The notes: generated by a model from the letters alone, not told the origin. DNA of 64,000 nt from an uncultured Duncaniella sp. (GCA_910578515.1 CAJTQR010000004.1:62001-126000); one strand, 5' to 3'; counted from the first letter of the stretch, positions 52,161-60,572 are shown. Translations and numbers: made by a program.

Positions 52161-52541
52161 TTATTTAGAAGCTTTTTTCTTGTTAGCAACAGTTTTCTTG
52201 CGTCCCTTACGGGTACGTGCATTGTTCTTAGTGCTCTGACCGCGAACGGGAAGACCGTTACGGTGACGGATACCACGGTAGCAACCGATATCCATAAGAC
52301 GCTTGATGTTGAGCTGGATTTCGCTGCGAAGGTCACCTTCTACCTTATAGTCAGAACCGATGACTTCACGCACCTTAGCTGCCTGGTCGTCGGTCCAGTC
52401 TTTAACTTTGATGTTTACATCAACGCCAGCTTTTCCGAGGATGCTTTTGGCTGCGCTACGACCGATACCGAAGATGTAGGTCAAGGCGATTTCACCTCTT
52501 TTGTTTTGGGGGAGGTCAACTCCCACGATTCTTACTGCCAT
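52161..52541 (-). CDS. rpsM: 30S ribosomal protein S13
   Basis: Head protein of the small subunit contacting tRNA and the central bridge to L5. It begins MAVRIVGVDLPQNKRGEIAL with the helix-two-turn-helix region IFGIGRSAAKSILGKAGVD, and has the conserved RGIRHRNGLPVRGQSTKNNA block before a basic tail. At 126 aa it is normal. It is preceded by a -7 promoter element at 52574, so it starts the alpha operon proper. Confidence 0.98.
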   Translation of the reverse strand: MAVRIVGVDLPQNKRGEIALTYIFGIGRSAAKSILGKAGVDVNIKVKDWTDDQAAKVREVIGSDYKVEGDLRSEIQLNIKRLMDIGCYRGIRHRNGLPVRGQSTKNNARTRKGRKKTVANKKKASK

Positions 52542-52573
52542 ATAATTACTTGATTACTTGACTAAAATTTTTT

Positions 52574-52582
52574 GCAAAGTTA
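52574..52582 (-). promoter_or_regulatory. -7 promoter element of the alpha operon (TAACTTTGC)
   Basis: Minus-strand perfect TAnnTTTGC 33 bases before the rpsM start, suggesting separate transcription of rpsM-rpsK-rpsD-rpoA-rplQ. The -33 box is not clear. Confidence 0.65.
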
Positions 52583-52700
52583 ATACTAATTTTGCAGAGT
52601 AGACACCGAAAAATCCCCAAATGAAACACTTATTAGGAATCATTGGGAAATATTAACTATTGAGAGTCTAAATTTCTGTTTTCCGGTATCCATGCGGCTG

Positions 52701-52817
52701 TTAGCCTTGACGCTGCTTGTATTTGGGGTTTTTCTTGTTGATGACGTAAAGACGTCCTTTGCGGCGCACGATTTTGCTGTCCGGAGTGCGCTTTTTGATT
52801 GAAGCTCTTACTTTCAT
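52701..52817 (-). CDS. rpmJ: 50S ribosomal protein L36
   Basis: A 38-aa protein of the large subunit, read directly from the minus strand: it starts MKVRASIKKRTPDSKIVRRK and ends in YKQRQG. It has no Cys or His, so the zinc ribbon of classical L36 is lost (the usual Cys positions hold Ser and others). It lies between infA (54 bases upstream) and rpsM, the normal cluster position. Confidence 0.95.
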   Translation of the reverse strand: MKVRASIKKRTPDSKIVRRKGRLYVINKKNPKYKQRQG

Positions 52818-52871
52818 TGTAAAATTGGTATTGTGGTTGTGATTATAACTCAGATGAATGGAAAGAGGGTT

Positions 52872-53090
52872 TTATTTGTAGCGGAAAGCGATACGTCCCT
52901 TTGACAAGTCGTAGGGTGACATTTCTACTTTCACTTTATCGCCAGGAAGAATCTTGATGTAATGCATGCGCATCTTGCCTGAGATGTGGGCGGTGATTTC
53001 GTGCCCGTTCTCCAACTCGACGCGGAACATTGCATTTGATAATGCTTCGACGATAGTGCCGTCCAATTCGATTGCAGCTTGTTTTGCCAT
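52872..53090 (-). CDS. infA: Translation initiation factor IF-1
   Basis: A 72-aa OB-fold protein that binds the 30S A site during initiation. It begins MAKQAAIELDGTIVEALSNA and ends with DLSKGRIAFRYK, both characteristic, with ENGHEITAHISGKMRMHYIK as the RNA-binding face. It is 32 bases downstream of map and 54 bases upstream of rpmJ. Confidence 0.98.
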   Translation of the reverse strand: MAKQAAIELDGTIVEALSNAMFRVELENGHEITAHISGKMRMHYIKILPGDKVKVEMSPYDLSKGRIAFRYK

Positions 53091-53122
53091 ATATACTTTA
53101 TTCGTTCAGTATTGGTAATTAT

Positions 53123-53905
53123 TTAAATGAATCTATCTCCGAGTGCTTCTTCAATATAATCGAAAGTGGTGAGGATTTCGGGACCTTCGGGCTGGATTGC
53201 AATGGTGTGCTCATAATGAGCTGAGGGTTTGCGGTCCTTGGTGCGGCATTGCCAACCATCACGCTCTATAACGATGTTGCGGCTACCGAGGTTAATCATC
53301 GGCTCGATGCAGATACACATCCCCTTCTTCAGCACAGGTCCGCATCCGCGGCGCCCGTAGTTGGGGACTTCGGGGTCTTCGTGCATCTTCTTTCCAATGC
53401 CATGTCCGCACATCTCGCGCACCACGGTGTATCCGTGTCGCTCGCAATAAGTCTGGACTGCATTGGCTATATCACCGATGCGTTTTCCTTCCTGGGCTGC
53501 GGCTATACCTTTATAAAGTGATTCCTTGGTGGTGCGCATGAGCGCCATCACTTCGGGAGCCACCTCCCCTACCGGGAAAGTATAACACATATCACCATTG
53601 TAGCCATCAAGCTCGACCACTGTGTCAACGCCGACTATATCACCCTCGCGAAGCTCATAGCCTGAAGGGAAGCCGTGGACCACAGTCTCGTTCAACTCGA
53701 TGCAAAGAGTGGCGGGGAAACCGCCGTATCCGAGGCAAGCGGGCTTGCCCCCGTTGTCGCGCATAAACTCACGTGCGATATTATCAAGGTGACGGGTAGT
53801 CACGCCGGGAGCCACCCACTTGGCGACTTCGCCAAGTGTGCGGCTCACAAGCGTGCATGCCTGTCGCATTTTTTCGATTTCTTCCGGAGTCTTAAGATAA
53901 ATCAT
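53123..53905 (-). CDS. map: Type I methionine aminopeptidase
   Basis: Removes the initiator methionine from nascent proteins using a two-metal site. Metal ligands are visible: two Asp in VDTVVELDGYNGDMCYTFP, His in MCGHGIGKKMHEDPEVPNYG, Glu in CIEPMINLG, and Glu in YEHTIAI. The 260-aa length is that of type Ia enzymes without the 60-residue insertion. It directly follows secY (38-base gap) with no adk between, the usual Bacteroidetes arrangement. Confidence 0.97.
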   Translation of the reverse strand: MIYLKTPEEIEKMRQACTLVSRTLGEVAKWVAPGVTTRHLDNIAREFMRDNGGKPACLGYGGFPATLCIELNETVVHGFPSGYELREGDIVGVDTVVELDGYNGDMCYTFPVGEVAPEVMALMRTTKESLYKGIAAAQEGKRIGDIANAVQTYCERHGYTVVREMCGHGIGKKMHEDPEVPNYGRRGCGPVLKKGMCICIEPMINLGSRNIVIERDGWQCRTKDRKPSAHYEHTIAIQPEGPEILTTFDYIEEALGDRFI

Positions 53906-53943
53906 TTATCTGTGAAGTATTCTGCTTTAATCGAAACTGGAGA

Positions 53944-55293
53944 TTAGTAAGCGGAACCAGTGGTACGACCTTTGATTTTACCATCCTTCATGAGACCATC
54001 GTAGTGGTGCATCATGAGATGACTCTCGATTTGCTGAAGGGTGTCGAGCACCACACCAACAAGAATCAGGAGTGAAGTTCCGCCAAAGAACTGCGCGAAA
54101 TTCTGGCTGATGCCGAAGAAGCGAGCGAAGGCGGGAAGGATTGCCACGATGCCAAGGAACAATGAGCCGGGAAGAGTGATGCGTGACATGATTGAGTCAA
54201 GATACTCTGCGGTCTTCTTGCCAGGCTTGACGCCGGGGATAAATCCGTTGTTGCGCTTCATGTCTTCTGCCATCTGAGTGGGACGCACTGTGATGGCTGT
54301 GTAGAAGTAGGTGAAGGCAACGATAAGGATGAAGTAAACGAGGTTATACCAGAAGCCGTTGATATCAGAGAAAGCTGCGTAGAAGCCTGAGGTACCTTCA
54401 CTGCTACCGAAACCGGCGAGAGTGATAGGTATAAACATAATCGCCTGAGCGAAGATGATAGGCATAACGCCGGCAGCATTCACCTTCAAGGGGATATACT
54501 GGCGAGCACCACCGTACTGCTTGTTGCCCACGATACGCTTGGCGTACTGCACGGGCACCTTGCGTGTTCCCTGCACGAGAAGCACTGCACCTACAGTGAC
54601 TGCGAAGAGGAGGATGATTTCTACCACGAACATGATAAGACCACCCTGGCTACCGGTGGCACCCGGAAGGCGGCTTGTGAATTCGTAGAAGAGCGCTCCC
54701 GGAAGACGGGCAATGATACCTACCAAGATGATGAAGGAGATACCATTACCGATACCGCGGTCAGTGATGCGCTCACCGAGCCACATGATGAACATGGAGC
54801 CGGCTGCAAGGATTACGGTGAGATATGCAATAGTCCAGAAACCCATGTGGGCACCGCCTGTAGCGGCGCTCACCTGGTACTGGAGATTTGCCAAATATGC
54901 AGGACCCTGGAGCAAGAGGATGAGCACAGTAAGGTAACGGGTATACTGCATCATCTTCTGACGTCCGCTTTCACCCTCTCGCTGCATTTTCTGGAACGAT
55001 GGGAGCACCATGCCCAACAACTGAATCACGATGGATGCAGTGATGTAAGGCATGATACCGAGGGCGAAAATCGAGGCCTGGGAGAACGCACCACCCGAGA
55101 ACATGTCGAGCAGCTGCATAAGACCGCTCTTGTTGGTAAACTTGGTCAGGGCGTCAAGGTCTTCCGGAGAAATTCCGGGAAGGACCACGTAGCAACCCAG
55201 ACGGTAAACGAGTACCAACAGAAGGGTTATGAGGATGCGCTTTCTCAGTTCCTCAATAGTCCAAATATTACGGATTGTTTCAATAAATCTCAT
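53944..55293 (-). CDS. secY: Preprotein translocase subunit SecY
   Basis: Channel-forming subunit of the Sec translocon with ten membrane helices over 449 aa. It starts with the cytoplasmic MRFIETIRNIWTIEELRKRI, has plug and TM2a segments GGAFSQASIFALGIMPYITA and SIVIQLLG, the cytoplasmic loop QGTRKVPVQYAKRIVGNKQ, and NNGFIPGVKPGKKTAEYLD before TM9. It is 15 bases downstream of rplO in the spc operon. Confidence 0.98.
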   Translation of the reverse strand: MRFIETIRNIWTIEELRKRILITLLLVLVYRLGCYVVLPGISPEDLDALTKFTNKSGLMQLLDMFSGGAFSQASIFALGIMPYITASIVIQLLGMVLPSFQKMQREGESGRQKMMQYTRYLTVLILLLQGPAYLANLQYQVSAATGGAHMGFWTIAYLTVILAAGSMFIMWLGERITDRGIGNGISFIILVGIIARLPGALFYEFTSRLPGATGSQGGLIMFVVEIILLFAVTVGAVLLVQGTRKVPVQYAKRIVGNKQYGGARQYIPLKVNAAGVMPIIFAQAIMFIPITLAGFGSSEGTSGFYAAFSDINGFWYNLVYFILIVAFTYFYTAITVRPTQMAEDMKRNNGFIPGVKPGKKTAEYLDSIMSRITLPGSLFLGIVAILPAFARFFGISQNFAQFFGGTSLLILVGVVLDTLQQIESHLMMHHYDGLMKDGKIKGRTTGSAY

Positions 55294-55308
55294 TTCGAGG
55301 AGGGGATA

Positions 55309-55755
55309 TTAAAGTTTAGTTACAGAACCTCCTGCTTCGACTATCGCCTTTTCAGCAGCAGCAGAGAAAGCATTTGCTTCAACTGCGAGCTTCTTGGAAA
55401 TAGAGCCGTTAGCAAGAATCTTGACGGGCTGCTTACCGTTTACGAGACCGGAAGAGATAAGTTCGGCAACGCCGATTTTCTCAAGACCGGAAGCAACGGC
55501 GAGAGCTTCAAGGTCAGCGAGGTTGATAGCCTTGTACTCTGTACGGTTCAAAGGCTTGAAACCAAACTTAGGAAGACGACGCTGGAGAGGCATCTGACCA
55601 CCTTCGAAACCTATCTTGCGGCTGTAGCCTGAACGAGACTTGGCACCCTTGTGACCACGGGTAGAAGTACCACCCTTGCCTGAACCGGGACCACGACCAA
55701 TACGAGTTTTCTTCTGTACTGAGCCAACAGCGGGTTTTAAATTGCTTAAATCCAT
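55309..55755 (-). CDS. rplO: 50S ribosomal protein L15
   Basis: Large-subunit assembly protein. At 148 aa it has the Gly/Arg-rich extended N-terminus (RIGRGPGSGKGGTSTRGHKG) that threads into 23S rRNA and the globular C-terminal half with NAFSAAAEKAIVEAGGSV. It precedes secY by 15 bases and follows rpmD by 21 bases. Confidence 0.98.
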   Translation of the reverse strand: MDLSNLKPAVGSVQKKTRIGRGPGSGKGGTSTRGHKGAKSRSGYSRKIGFEGGQMPLQRRLPKFGFKPLNRTEYKAINLADLEALAVASGLEKIGVAELISSGLVNGKQPVKILANGSISKKLAVEANAFSAAAEKAIVEAGGSVTKL

Positions 55756-55776
55756 AGTTGTGTTAATGTTTTAAAT

Positions 55777-55956
55777 TTAGGCGTTGGTCACTTCAACCAA
55801 GTGGCGCACTGCGTTAACCATTCCCATCACAGAAGGAGTGTCCTCAAGGACAACTGAGTGATGCATTTTCTTCAAGCCGAGAGCATCGAGAGTGCGCTTC
55901 TGCACTGCGGGAGCATTGATACGGCTCTTTATCTGGGTGATTTTAATCTTAGCCAT
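55777..55956 (-). CDS. rpmD: 50S ribosomal protein L30
   Basis: A 59-aa protein read directly from the minus strand, starting MAKIKITQIKSRINAPAVQK and ending HLVEVTNA, with the L30 block RTLDALGLKKMHHSVVLED. It sits between rpsE (14 bases) and rplO (21 bases), its standard place. Confidence 0.96.
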   Translation of the reverse strand: MAKIKITQIKSRINAPAVQKRTLDALGLKKMHHSVVLEDTPSVMGMVNAVRHLVEVTNA

Positions 55957-55970
55957 TGGTATAAAGAATA

Positions 55971-56489
55971 TTAGCCGTTAAACACTTTTTCAATAGAAAT
56001 ACCGCGATTCTGGGCAATCTGAGCGGGTGAGCGCATTTCGCCAAGAGCAGCGATAGTAGCCTTCACGAGGTTGTGGGGGTTGGAAGAACCCTTTGATTTT
56101 GCGAGCACGTCGGTCACACCTACGCTTTCAAGCACTGCACGCATCGCACCACCGGCCTTCACACCGGTACCGTGGCTTGCGGGCTTGAGGATTACGCGTG
56201 AACCACCGAACTTAGCAATCTGTTCGTGAGGAATAGTTCCACGGTGAACGGGAACCTTGATAAGGTTTTTCTTAGCAGCTTCAACACCCTTGGCGATGGC
56301 AGCCTGAACTTCGTTAGCCTTGCCAAGACCCCAGCCTACGATACCATTCTCGTTACCTACGACAACGATTGCGGCGAAGGTAAAGGTGCGACCACCCTTG
56401 GTAACCTTGGTAACACGGTTGATGGCAACCAGTTTGTCCTTAAGTTCGAGGTCGTTGGTGGACTTTACTTTATTATTCTTATTTGCCAT
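55971..56489 (-). CDS. rpsE: 30S ribosomal protein S5
   Basis: Small-subunit protein controlling decoding accuracy and mRNA entry. The double-stranded-RNA-binding-like N-terminal domain has LVAINRVTKVTKGGRTFTFA, and the C-terminal domain has KPASHGTGVKAGGAMRAVLE and GSSNPHNLVKATIAAL. The 172-aa length is normal. It follows rplR by 6 bases. Confidence 0.98.
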   Translation of the reverse strand: MANKNNKVKSTNDLELKDKLVAINRVTKVTKGGRTFTFAAIVVVGNENGIVGWGLGKANEVQAAIAKGVEAAKKNLIKVPVHRGTIPHEQIAKFGGSRVILKPASHGTGVKAGGAMRAVLESVGVTDVLAKSKGSSNPHNLVKATIAALGEMRSPAQIAQNRGISIEKVFNG

Positions 56490-56495
56490 GATTCT

Positions 56496-56837
56496 TTAGA
56501 ATTTAAGACCGCCATTACGAGCGGCGTCAGCCAATGATTTAACTCTGCCGTGGAAGAGGTAACCGTTACGGTCGAAAACCACTTCGGTGATACCAGCTGC
56601 GAGAGCTTTCTGAGCGATAGCTTCGCCAACCTTAGCTGCTATTTCACACTTAGTCCCCTCTTCGATGCCTTTAGAAGAAGTAGCGCAAAGGGTTGTGCCT
56701 GCGAGGTCGTCGATGAGCTGGACATAAATCTGCTTGTTGCTGCGGAAAACCGACATGCGGGGACGAGCGGCAGTGCCGGAAATCTTACCGCGGATGCGGG
56801 TCTTGATTTTATTTCTACGTTGTATCTTAGAAACCAT
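56496..56837 (-). CDS. rplR: 50S ribosomal protein L18
   Basis: Binds 5S rRNA and helps attach it to the large subunit. The 113-aa protein has RPRMSVFRSNKQIYVQLIDD, VVFDRNGYLFHGRVKSLADA and the NGGLKF ending typical of the family. Gap of 18 bases to rplF upstream. Confidence 0.97.
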   Translation of the reverse strand: MVSKIQRRNKIKTRIRGKISGTAARPRMSVFRSNKQIYVQLIDDLAGTTLCATSSKGIEEGTKCEIAAKVGEAIAQKALAAGITEVVFDRNGYLFHGRVKSLADAARNGGLKF

Positions 56838-56855
56838 TGTTTTAAATCAATTTAA

Positions 56856-57413
56856 TTATTTAGCACTTGCCGACTTACCCGACTTGCGACGGATAATTTC
56901 GCCCACAAACTTGATACCTTTGCCCTTGTAGGGTTCGGGCTTGCGGAGTGAACGGATTTTTGCACACACTTGACCGAGAAGCTGCTTGTCATCGCTTTCG
57001 AGGATGATGAGCGGGTTCTTGTTACGCTCGGTCTTAGCTTCTACCTTCACTTCGGGTGGGAGCTTGATATATATTGCGTGAGAGAAACCGAGCGAAAGTT
57101 CGAGCACCTGTCCGGTGGATGTAGCGCGGTAACCCACACCAACTAATTCCATTTCTTTGCGATAGCCAGTAGAAACACCGACAACCATGTTGTGGATGAG
57201 GGCGCGGTAGAGACCATGCTGCGCACGGTGTTCGCGGTCATCGCTGGGACGGGTTACAACCACGTGGTTGTCCTCGATTTTAACTTCGAGGTCGGGGTTT
57301 ACTTTCTGAGTGAGGGTGCCCTTGGGACCTTTTACGGTTACTACGTTATCCTTGTCGACGGTGACTGTTACACCTGCAGGAATCTCAATGGGAGCTTTAC
57401 CTATTCTTGACAT
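56856..57413 (-). CDS. rplF: 50S ribosomal protein L6
   Basis: Large-subunit protein near the factor-binding stalk base. The two repeated alpha/beta domains start at MSRIGKAPIEIPAGVTV and near residue 85 (VGVGYRATSTGQVLELSLGF). The C-terminal signature RKPEPYKGKGIKF is present. 185 aa, normal. It follows rpsH by 21 bases. Confidence 0.98.
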   Translation of the reverse strand: MSRIGKAPIEIPAGVTVTVDKDNVVTVKGPKGTLTQKVNPDLEVKIEDNHVVVTRPSDDREHRAQHGLYRALIHNMVVGVSTGYRKEMELVGVGYRATSTGQVLELSLGFSHAIYIKLPPEVKVEAKTERNKNPLIILESDDKQLLGQVCAKIRSLRKPEPYKGKGIKFVGEIIRRKSGKSASAK

Positions 57414-57434
57414 AATTCTGTACCTCCTTATTGA

Positions 57435-57833
57435 TTAGTAAACGTAACACAAAACCTCGCCACCAATCTTGAGGTCACGAGCTTTCTTATTAGTCATAAC
57501 ACCCTTTGATGTTGAGAGGATGGCGATGCCGAGTCCATTCAACACACGAGGCATATCTTTGTAGCCGGTATAACGGCGGAGACCCGGACGAGAAACGCGC
57601 TGAAGGTTCTTGATGGCGTTGACCTTGTCAATGGGGTCGTACTTGAGGGCGATTTTGATGACGCCAGCGGGGGTTTCACCCTCTTCAAACTTGTAGTTGA
57701 GGATGTAGCCTTGCTCAAAGAGAATCTTTGTAATCTCTTTTTTCAAGTTTGAGGCAGGAATCTCGACAACGCGGTGGTTTGCCTTGATTGCATTTCTCAA
57801 TCTTGTCAGATAATCTGCTATAGGATCAGTCAT
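57435..57833 (-). CDS. rpsH: 30S ribosomal protein S8
   Basis: Binds the central domain of 16S rRNA; in E. coli it is also the translational repressor of the spc operon. The 132-aa protein starts MTDPIADYLTRLRNAIKANH and ends with STSKGVMTNKKARDLKIGGE-type signature and CYVY. It is preceded by a 260-base structured gap, a plausible place for such control here. Confidence 0.98.
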   Translation of the reverse strand: MTDPIADYLTRLRNAIKANHRVVEIPASNLKKEITKILFEQGYILNYKFEEGETPAGVIKIALKYDPIDKVNAIKNLQRVSRPGLRRYTGYKDMPRVLNGLGIAILSTSKGVMTNKKARDLKIGGEVLCYVY

Positions 57834-58093
57834 TTTAAAAAATTGTTTAAATTGATTGGGGTAAATCCCAACAATATTTAATACTCACTGTTATCTTTAG
57901 TGGGGAGGAAAGAGAGGGAGGATGATGGCGTCCCCTTTTGAAGGGGTATCCCATTGATGTCGAGCGGCCGCGGCAGTTCACAAAGGGTCGAGTAACTTTT
58001 TTAAGCGAACCTCACCGCTTAGAGGTAACGACTCTCGAGCCGTCGACTATTTCAGAGGGATATCAAATGGGGACCGTTACAGCGGAAATCGGA
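57834..58093 (-). promoter_or_regulatory. Structured leader ahead of rpsH, candidate autoregulatory site
   Basis: A 260-base gap within an otherwise tight operon. On the minus strand CCCATTTGAT (about 58062-58071) can pair with ATCAATGGG (about 57950-57958), and the same strand region GGGATA has an alternative partner TATCCC. Local hairpins include CCCCTT/AAGGGG (57931-57946), AAGCG/CGCTT (about 58003-58020) and CGAC/GTCG (near 58030-58046). No promoter motif or ORF was found. S8 control is inferred from E. coli. Confidence 0.45.
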
Positions 58094-58363
58094 TTACCAA
58101 GAGGCTTTCTTCACTCCGGGGATGAGACCGGCTGACGCCATCTCACGGAACTGTATACGAGAGATGCCAAACTGACGCATGTAGCCTTTGGGACGACCGG
58201 TGATTGAGCAACGGTTGTGGAGGCGTACGCTTGAGGCATTCTTAGGCAGCAGCTGAAGAGCTTCATAGTCGCCGGCAGCTTTAAGGTCGGCTTTCTTCTT
58301 GGCATATTTAGCCACGAGTTTAGCTCTCTTGACTTCGCGTGCCTTCATTGATTCTTTTGCCAT
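58094..58363 (-). CDS. rpsN: 30S ribosomal protein S14 (zinc-independent form)
   Basis: Head protein of the small subunit. It is the 89-aa long form, starting MAKESMKAREVKRAKLVAKY and ending FREMASAGLIPGVKKASW, with RCSITGRPKGYMRQFGISRI in the centre. The two CxxC zinc pairs of the short form are absent. It follows rplE by 8 bases and precedes the structured gap before rpsH. Confidence 0.97.
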   Translation of the reverse strand: MAKESMKAREVKRAKLVAKYAKKKADLKAAGDYEALQLLPKNASSVRLHNRCSITGRPKGYMRQFGISRIQFREMASAGLIPGVKKASW

Positions 58364-58371
58364 ATCGATGC

Positions 58372-58923
58372 TTAGTTTTTAGCGTTTTTGAAAGGGAGAC
58401 CAAATTCCTTCAACAGGGCGTAACCTTCTTCGTCAGTGTTAGCTGAAGTCACGAAGGTGATGTTCATACCCATAAGTTTGTTGATGGTGTCGATATTGAT
58501 TTCCGGGAAGATAATCTGCTCTGTGATACCGAGAGTGTAATTACCACGGCCATCAAGCTTGCTGTCGATACCTTTGAAGTCACGGATACGGGGAAGAGCG
58601 ACGCGCACGAGTCTTTCAAGGAATTCGTACATTTTGTCGCGGCGGAGTGTCACCATGACGCCGATAGGCATTTTCTTACGGAGCTTGAAGTTAGAGATGT
58701 CCTTACGTGACAAGGTAGCCACAGCTTTCTGACCGGTGATGGCAGTGAGCTCGTTGATGGCTGTCTCGATGAGTTTCTTGTCCTGAGTAGCGGCACCAAG
58801 ACCTTGGTTGATGACAATCTTCTTCAACTTGGGCACCTGCATAGGTGTGGTGTAGTTGAATTTCTCGGTCAGGGCGGGAACGATGCGTTCCTGATAGTCT
58901 TTTTTAACTGTTTGGGTGCTCAT
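58372..58923 (-). CDS. rplE: 50S ribosomal protein L5
   Basis: Binds 5S rRNA and contacts S13 and P-site tRNA across the subunit bridge. The 183-aa protein has IVINQGLGAATQDKKLIETA, AVATLSRKDISNFKLRKKMP and GITEQIIFPEINIDTI, all typical. Its start overlaps the rplX stop by 1 base (TAATG), so translation is coupled. Confidence 0.98.
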   Translation of the reverse strand: MSTQTVKKDYQERIVPALTEKFNYTTPMQVPKLKKIVINQGLGAATQDKKLIETAINELTAITGQKAVATLSRKDISNFKLRKKMPIGVMVTLRRDKMYEFLERLVRVALPRIRDFKGIDSKLDGRGNYTLGITEQIIFPEINIDTINKLMGMNITFVTSANTDEEGYALLKEFGLPFKNAKN

Positions 58924-59243
58924 TACTTAATTTCCTCTCCTGATTTTTTAGCGATTCGGATAACGTTACCTTTCTCGTCTCTGCGACAGCTGATACGGGT
59001 AGGTTTGCCCGATTTGGGGTCGATAAGAGCGATATTGGAGATGTGAATGGGGGCTTCCATCTTGATGAGTCCGCCCTGGGGATGCTGTGCGTTGGGCTTA
59101 GTAGCTTTAGTCACCATGTTGATACCTTCAACGATGGCACGCTGCTTTTCTCTGAGCACTTTGAGCACACGACCCTCCTTGCCACGGTCTTCGCCGGCAA
59201 GAACATAGACGATGTCGCCTTTTTTGATATGTAATTTGCTCAT
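58923..59243 (-). CDS. rplX: 50S ribosomal protein L24
   Basis: Early assembly protein of the large subunit, near the exit tunnel. The 106-aa protein has the KOW motif at the N-terminus (KGDIVYVLAGEDRGKEGRVL) and the GGLIKMEAPIHISNIALIDP signature. It is followed by rplE with a 1-base overlap and preceded by rplN at 30 bases. Confidence 0.97.
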   Translation of the reverse strand: MSKLHIKKGDIVYVLAGEDRGKEGRVLKVLREKQRAIVEGINMVTKATKPNAQHPQGGLIKMEAPIHISNIALIDPKSGKPTRISCRRDEKGNVIRIAKKSGEEIK

Positions 59244-59273
59244 TACTTTAATGTTTTTGACGGTTACGAACGA

Positions 59274-59642
59274 TTAGAGGACCTCGGGTGCAAGTGAAAC
59301 AATCTTCATCTGGTTTGCAGCGCGGAGTTCACGGGCAACGGGGCCGAAGATACGGGTTCCGCGAAGTTCGCCGGCGTTGTTGAGAAGTACACAGGCGTTG
59401 TCGTCGAAGCGGATGTAGGAGCCGTCGGGACGACGGATTTCCTTCTTTGTGCGTACGACTACAGCCTTGGAAACTGTACCTTTCTTAACGTCAGATGAAG
59501 GGATGACACTCTTGACAGATACTACAATAATGTCGCCCACAGATGCATAACGACGGCCTGTTCCACCCAGTACATGGATGCAGAGTGCCTCTTTGGCACC
59601 GCTGTTGTCGGCTACGGTTAAACGGCTTTCAGTCTGTATCAT
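59274..59642 (-). CDS. rplN: 50S ribosomal protein L14
   Basis: Five-stranded barrel protein of the subunit interface. It begins MIQTESRLTVADNSGAKEAL, the L14 signature, and has the FDDNACVLLNNAGELRGTRI and FGPVARELR blocks. 122 aa. It starts 1 base after the rpsQ stop. Confidence 0.98.
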   Translation of the reverse strand: MIQTESRLTVADNSGAKEALCIHVLGGTGRRYASVGDIIVVSVKSVIPSSDVKKGTVSKAVVVRTKKEIRRPDGSYIRFDDNACVLLNNAGELRGTRIFGPVARELRAANQMKIVSLAPEVL

Positions 59643-59643
59643 A

Positions 59644-59901
59644 TTACTTCACTTTTTCGATGATTTCTACCAGGCGCCAGCGCTTAGTCTTGCTCAAGGG
59701 ACGAGTCTCCATCAGGCGGACAGTGTCGCCGATTGAGCATTCGTTCTTTTCGTCATGGGCATGGTACTTCTTTGTTTTGTTGACAAATTTGCCATAAATG
59801 GGGTGCTTCTCTTTCCACTTCACCATTACAGTGATGGTCTTGTCACCCTTGTTGCTTGAAACAACCCCGATGCGTTCTTTTCTTAAATTTCTCTTTTCCA
59901 T
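59644..59901 (-). CDS. rpsQ: 30S ribosomal protein S17
   Basis: OB-fold 16S rRNA-binding protein. The 85-aa sequence has RKERIGVVSSNKGDKTITVM, KTKKYHAHDEKNECSIGDTV and RLMETRPLSKTKRWRLVEI, characteristic of S17. Gap of 14 bases to rpmC upstream. Confidence 0.97.
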   Translation of the reverse strand: MEKRNLRKERIGVVSSNKGDKTITVMVKWKEKHPIYGKFVNKTKKYHAHDEKNECSIGDTVRLMETRPLSKTKRWRLVEIIEKVK

Positions 59902-59915
59902 TTGATGTGGGGAGT

Positions 59916-60113
59916 TTATTTGTTGTTAAGTTCGCGTTGACGCAACTCAGTCTTTACGCGAGCGATAGCCTTACGCGCATGTGTAATCTTAGCGGGGCTG
60001 TCAAGGGGCGAGATAGCGTGGTTGATTTTGAGCTGGGTGTAATCCTTCTCCATTTCATCCAAGCGGTCGCGGAGGTCTTGAGTGCTGACTTCAGTGAATT
60101 TTTCTTTCTTCAT
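59916..60113 (-). CDS. rpmC: 50S ribosomal protein L29
   Basis: Two-helix protein at the tunnel exit, part of the docking site for trigger factor and SRP. The 65-aa sequence includes LRDRLDEMEKDYTQLKINHA and the AKITHARKAIARVKTELRQR signature. It lies 6 bases after rplP. Confidence 0.96.
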   Translation of the reverse strand: MKKEKFTEVSTQDLRDRLDEMEKDYTQLKINHAISPLDSPAKITHARKAIARVKTELRQRELNNK

Positions 60114-60119
60114 GATGGC

Positions 60120-60551
60120 TTACACATTTTGAGTTGGGTCATAGTCGCGACGAACAATAAATTTGGTAGTCACGGGGAGTTTCTGAGCGGCGAGGCGGAG
60201 TGCTTCCTTAGCGATGTCGTAAGATACGCCTTCTACCTCGATTATAACGCGGCCGGGAGTTACGGGAGCAACGAATCCTTCGGGAGCACCCTTACCTTTA
60301 CCCATGCGGACCTCAGCAGGCTTCTTAGTGATGGGTTTATCAGGGAAGATACGTATCCAGATTTGACCCTGACGCTGCATGTAACGAGTAACAGCGATAC
60401 GGGCGGCTTCAATCTGGCGACCGGTGATCCACTTAGACTCTAAGGTCTTTATGCCGAACGAACCGAAGGCCAACTGGTTGCCACGCTGCGCCTGGCCTTT
60501 CATGCGGCCTTTTTGCGCGCGGCGGAATTTGGTTTTCTTGGGTTGTAACAT
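60120..60551 (-). CDS. rplP: 50S ribosomal protein L16
   Basis: Organises the A-site architecture of the large subunit. The 143-aa protein starts MLQPKKTKFRRAQKGRMKGQ and has RQIEAARIAVTRYMQRQGQI and MGKGKGAPEGFVAPVTPGRV, both L16 signatures. Gaps are 21 bases to rpsC and 6 to rpmC. Confidence 0.98.
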   Translation of the reverse strand: MLQPKKTKFRRAQKGRMKGQAQRGNQLAFGSFGIKTLESKWITGRQIEAARIAVTRYMQRQGQIWIRIFPDKPITKKPAEVRMGKGKGAPEGFVAPVTPGRVIIEVEGVSYDIAKEALRLAAQKLPVTTKFIVRRDYDPTQNV

Positions 60552-60572
60552 TGTGTTGAATCAATTGTGGGG

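Noticed and set aside
54847..55632. A 261-aa plus-strand frame across secY and rplO
   Set aside because: Antisense to two essential, highly conserved genes; no own promoter.
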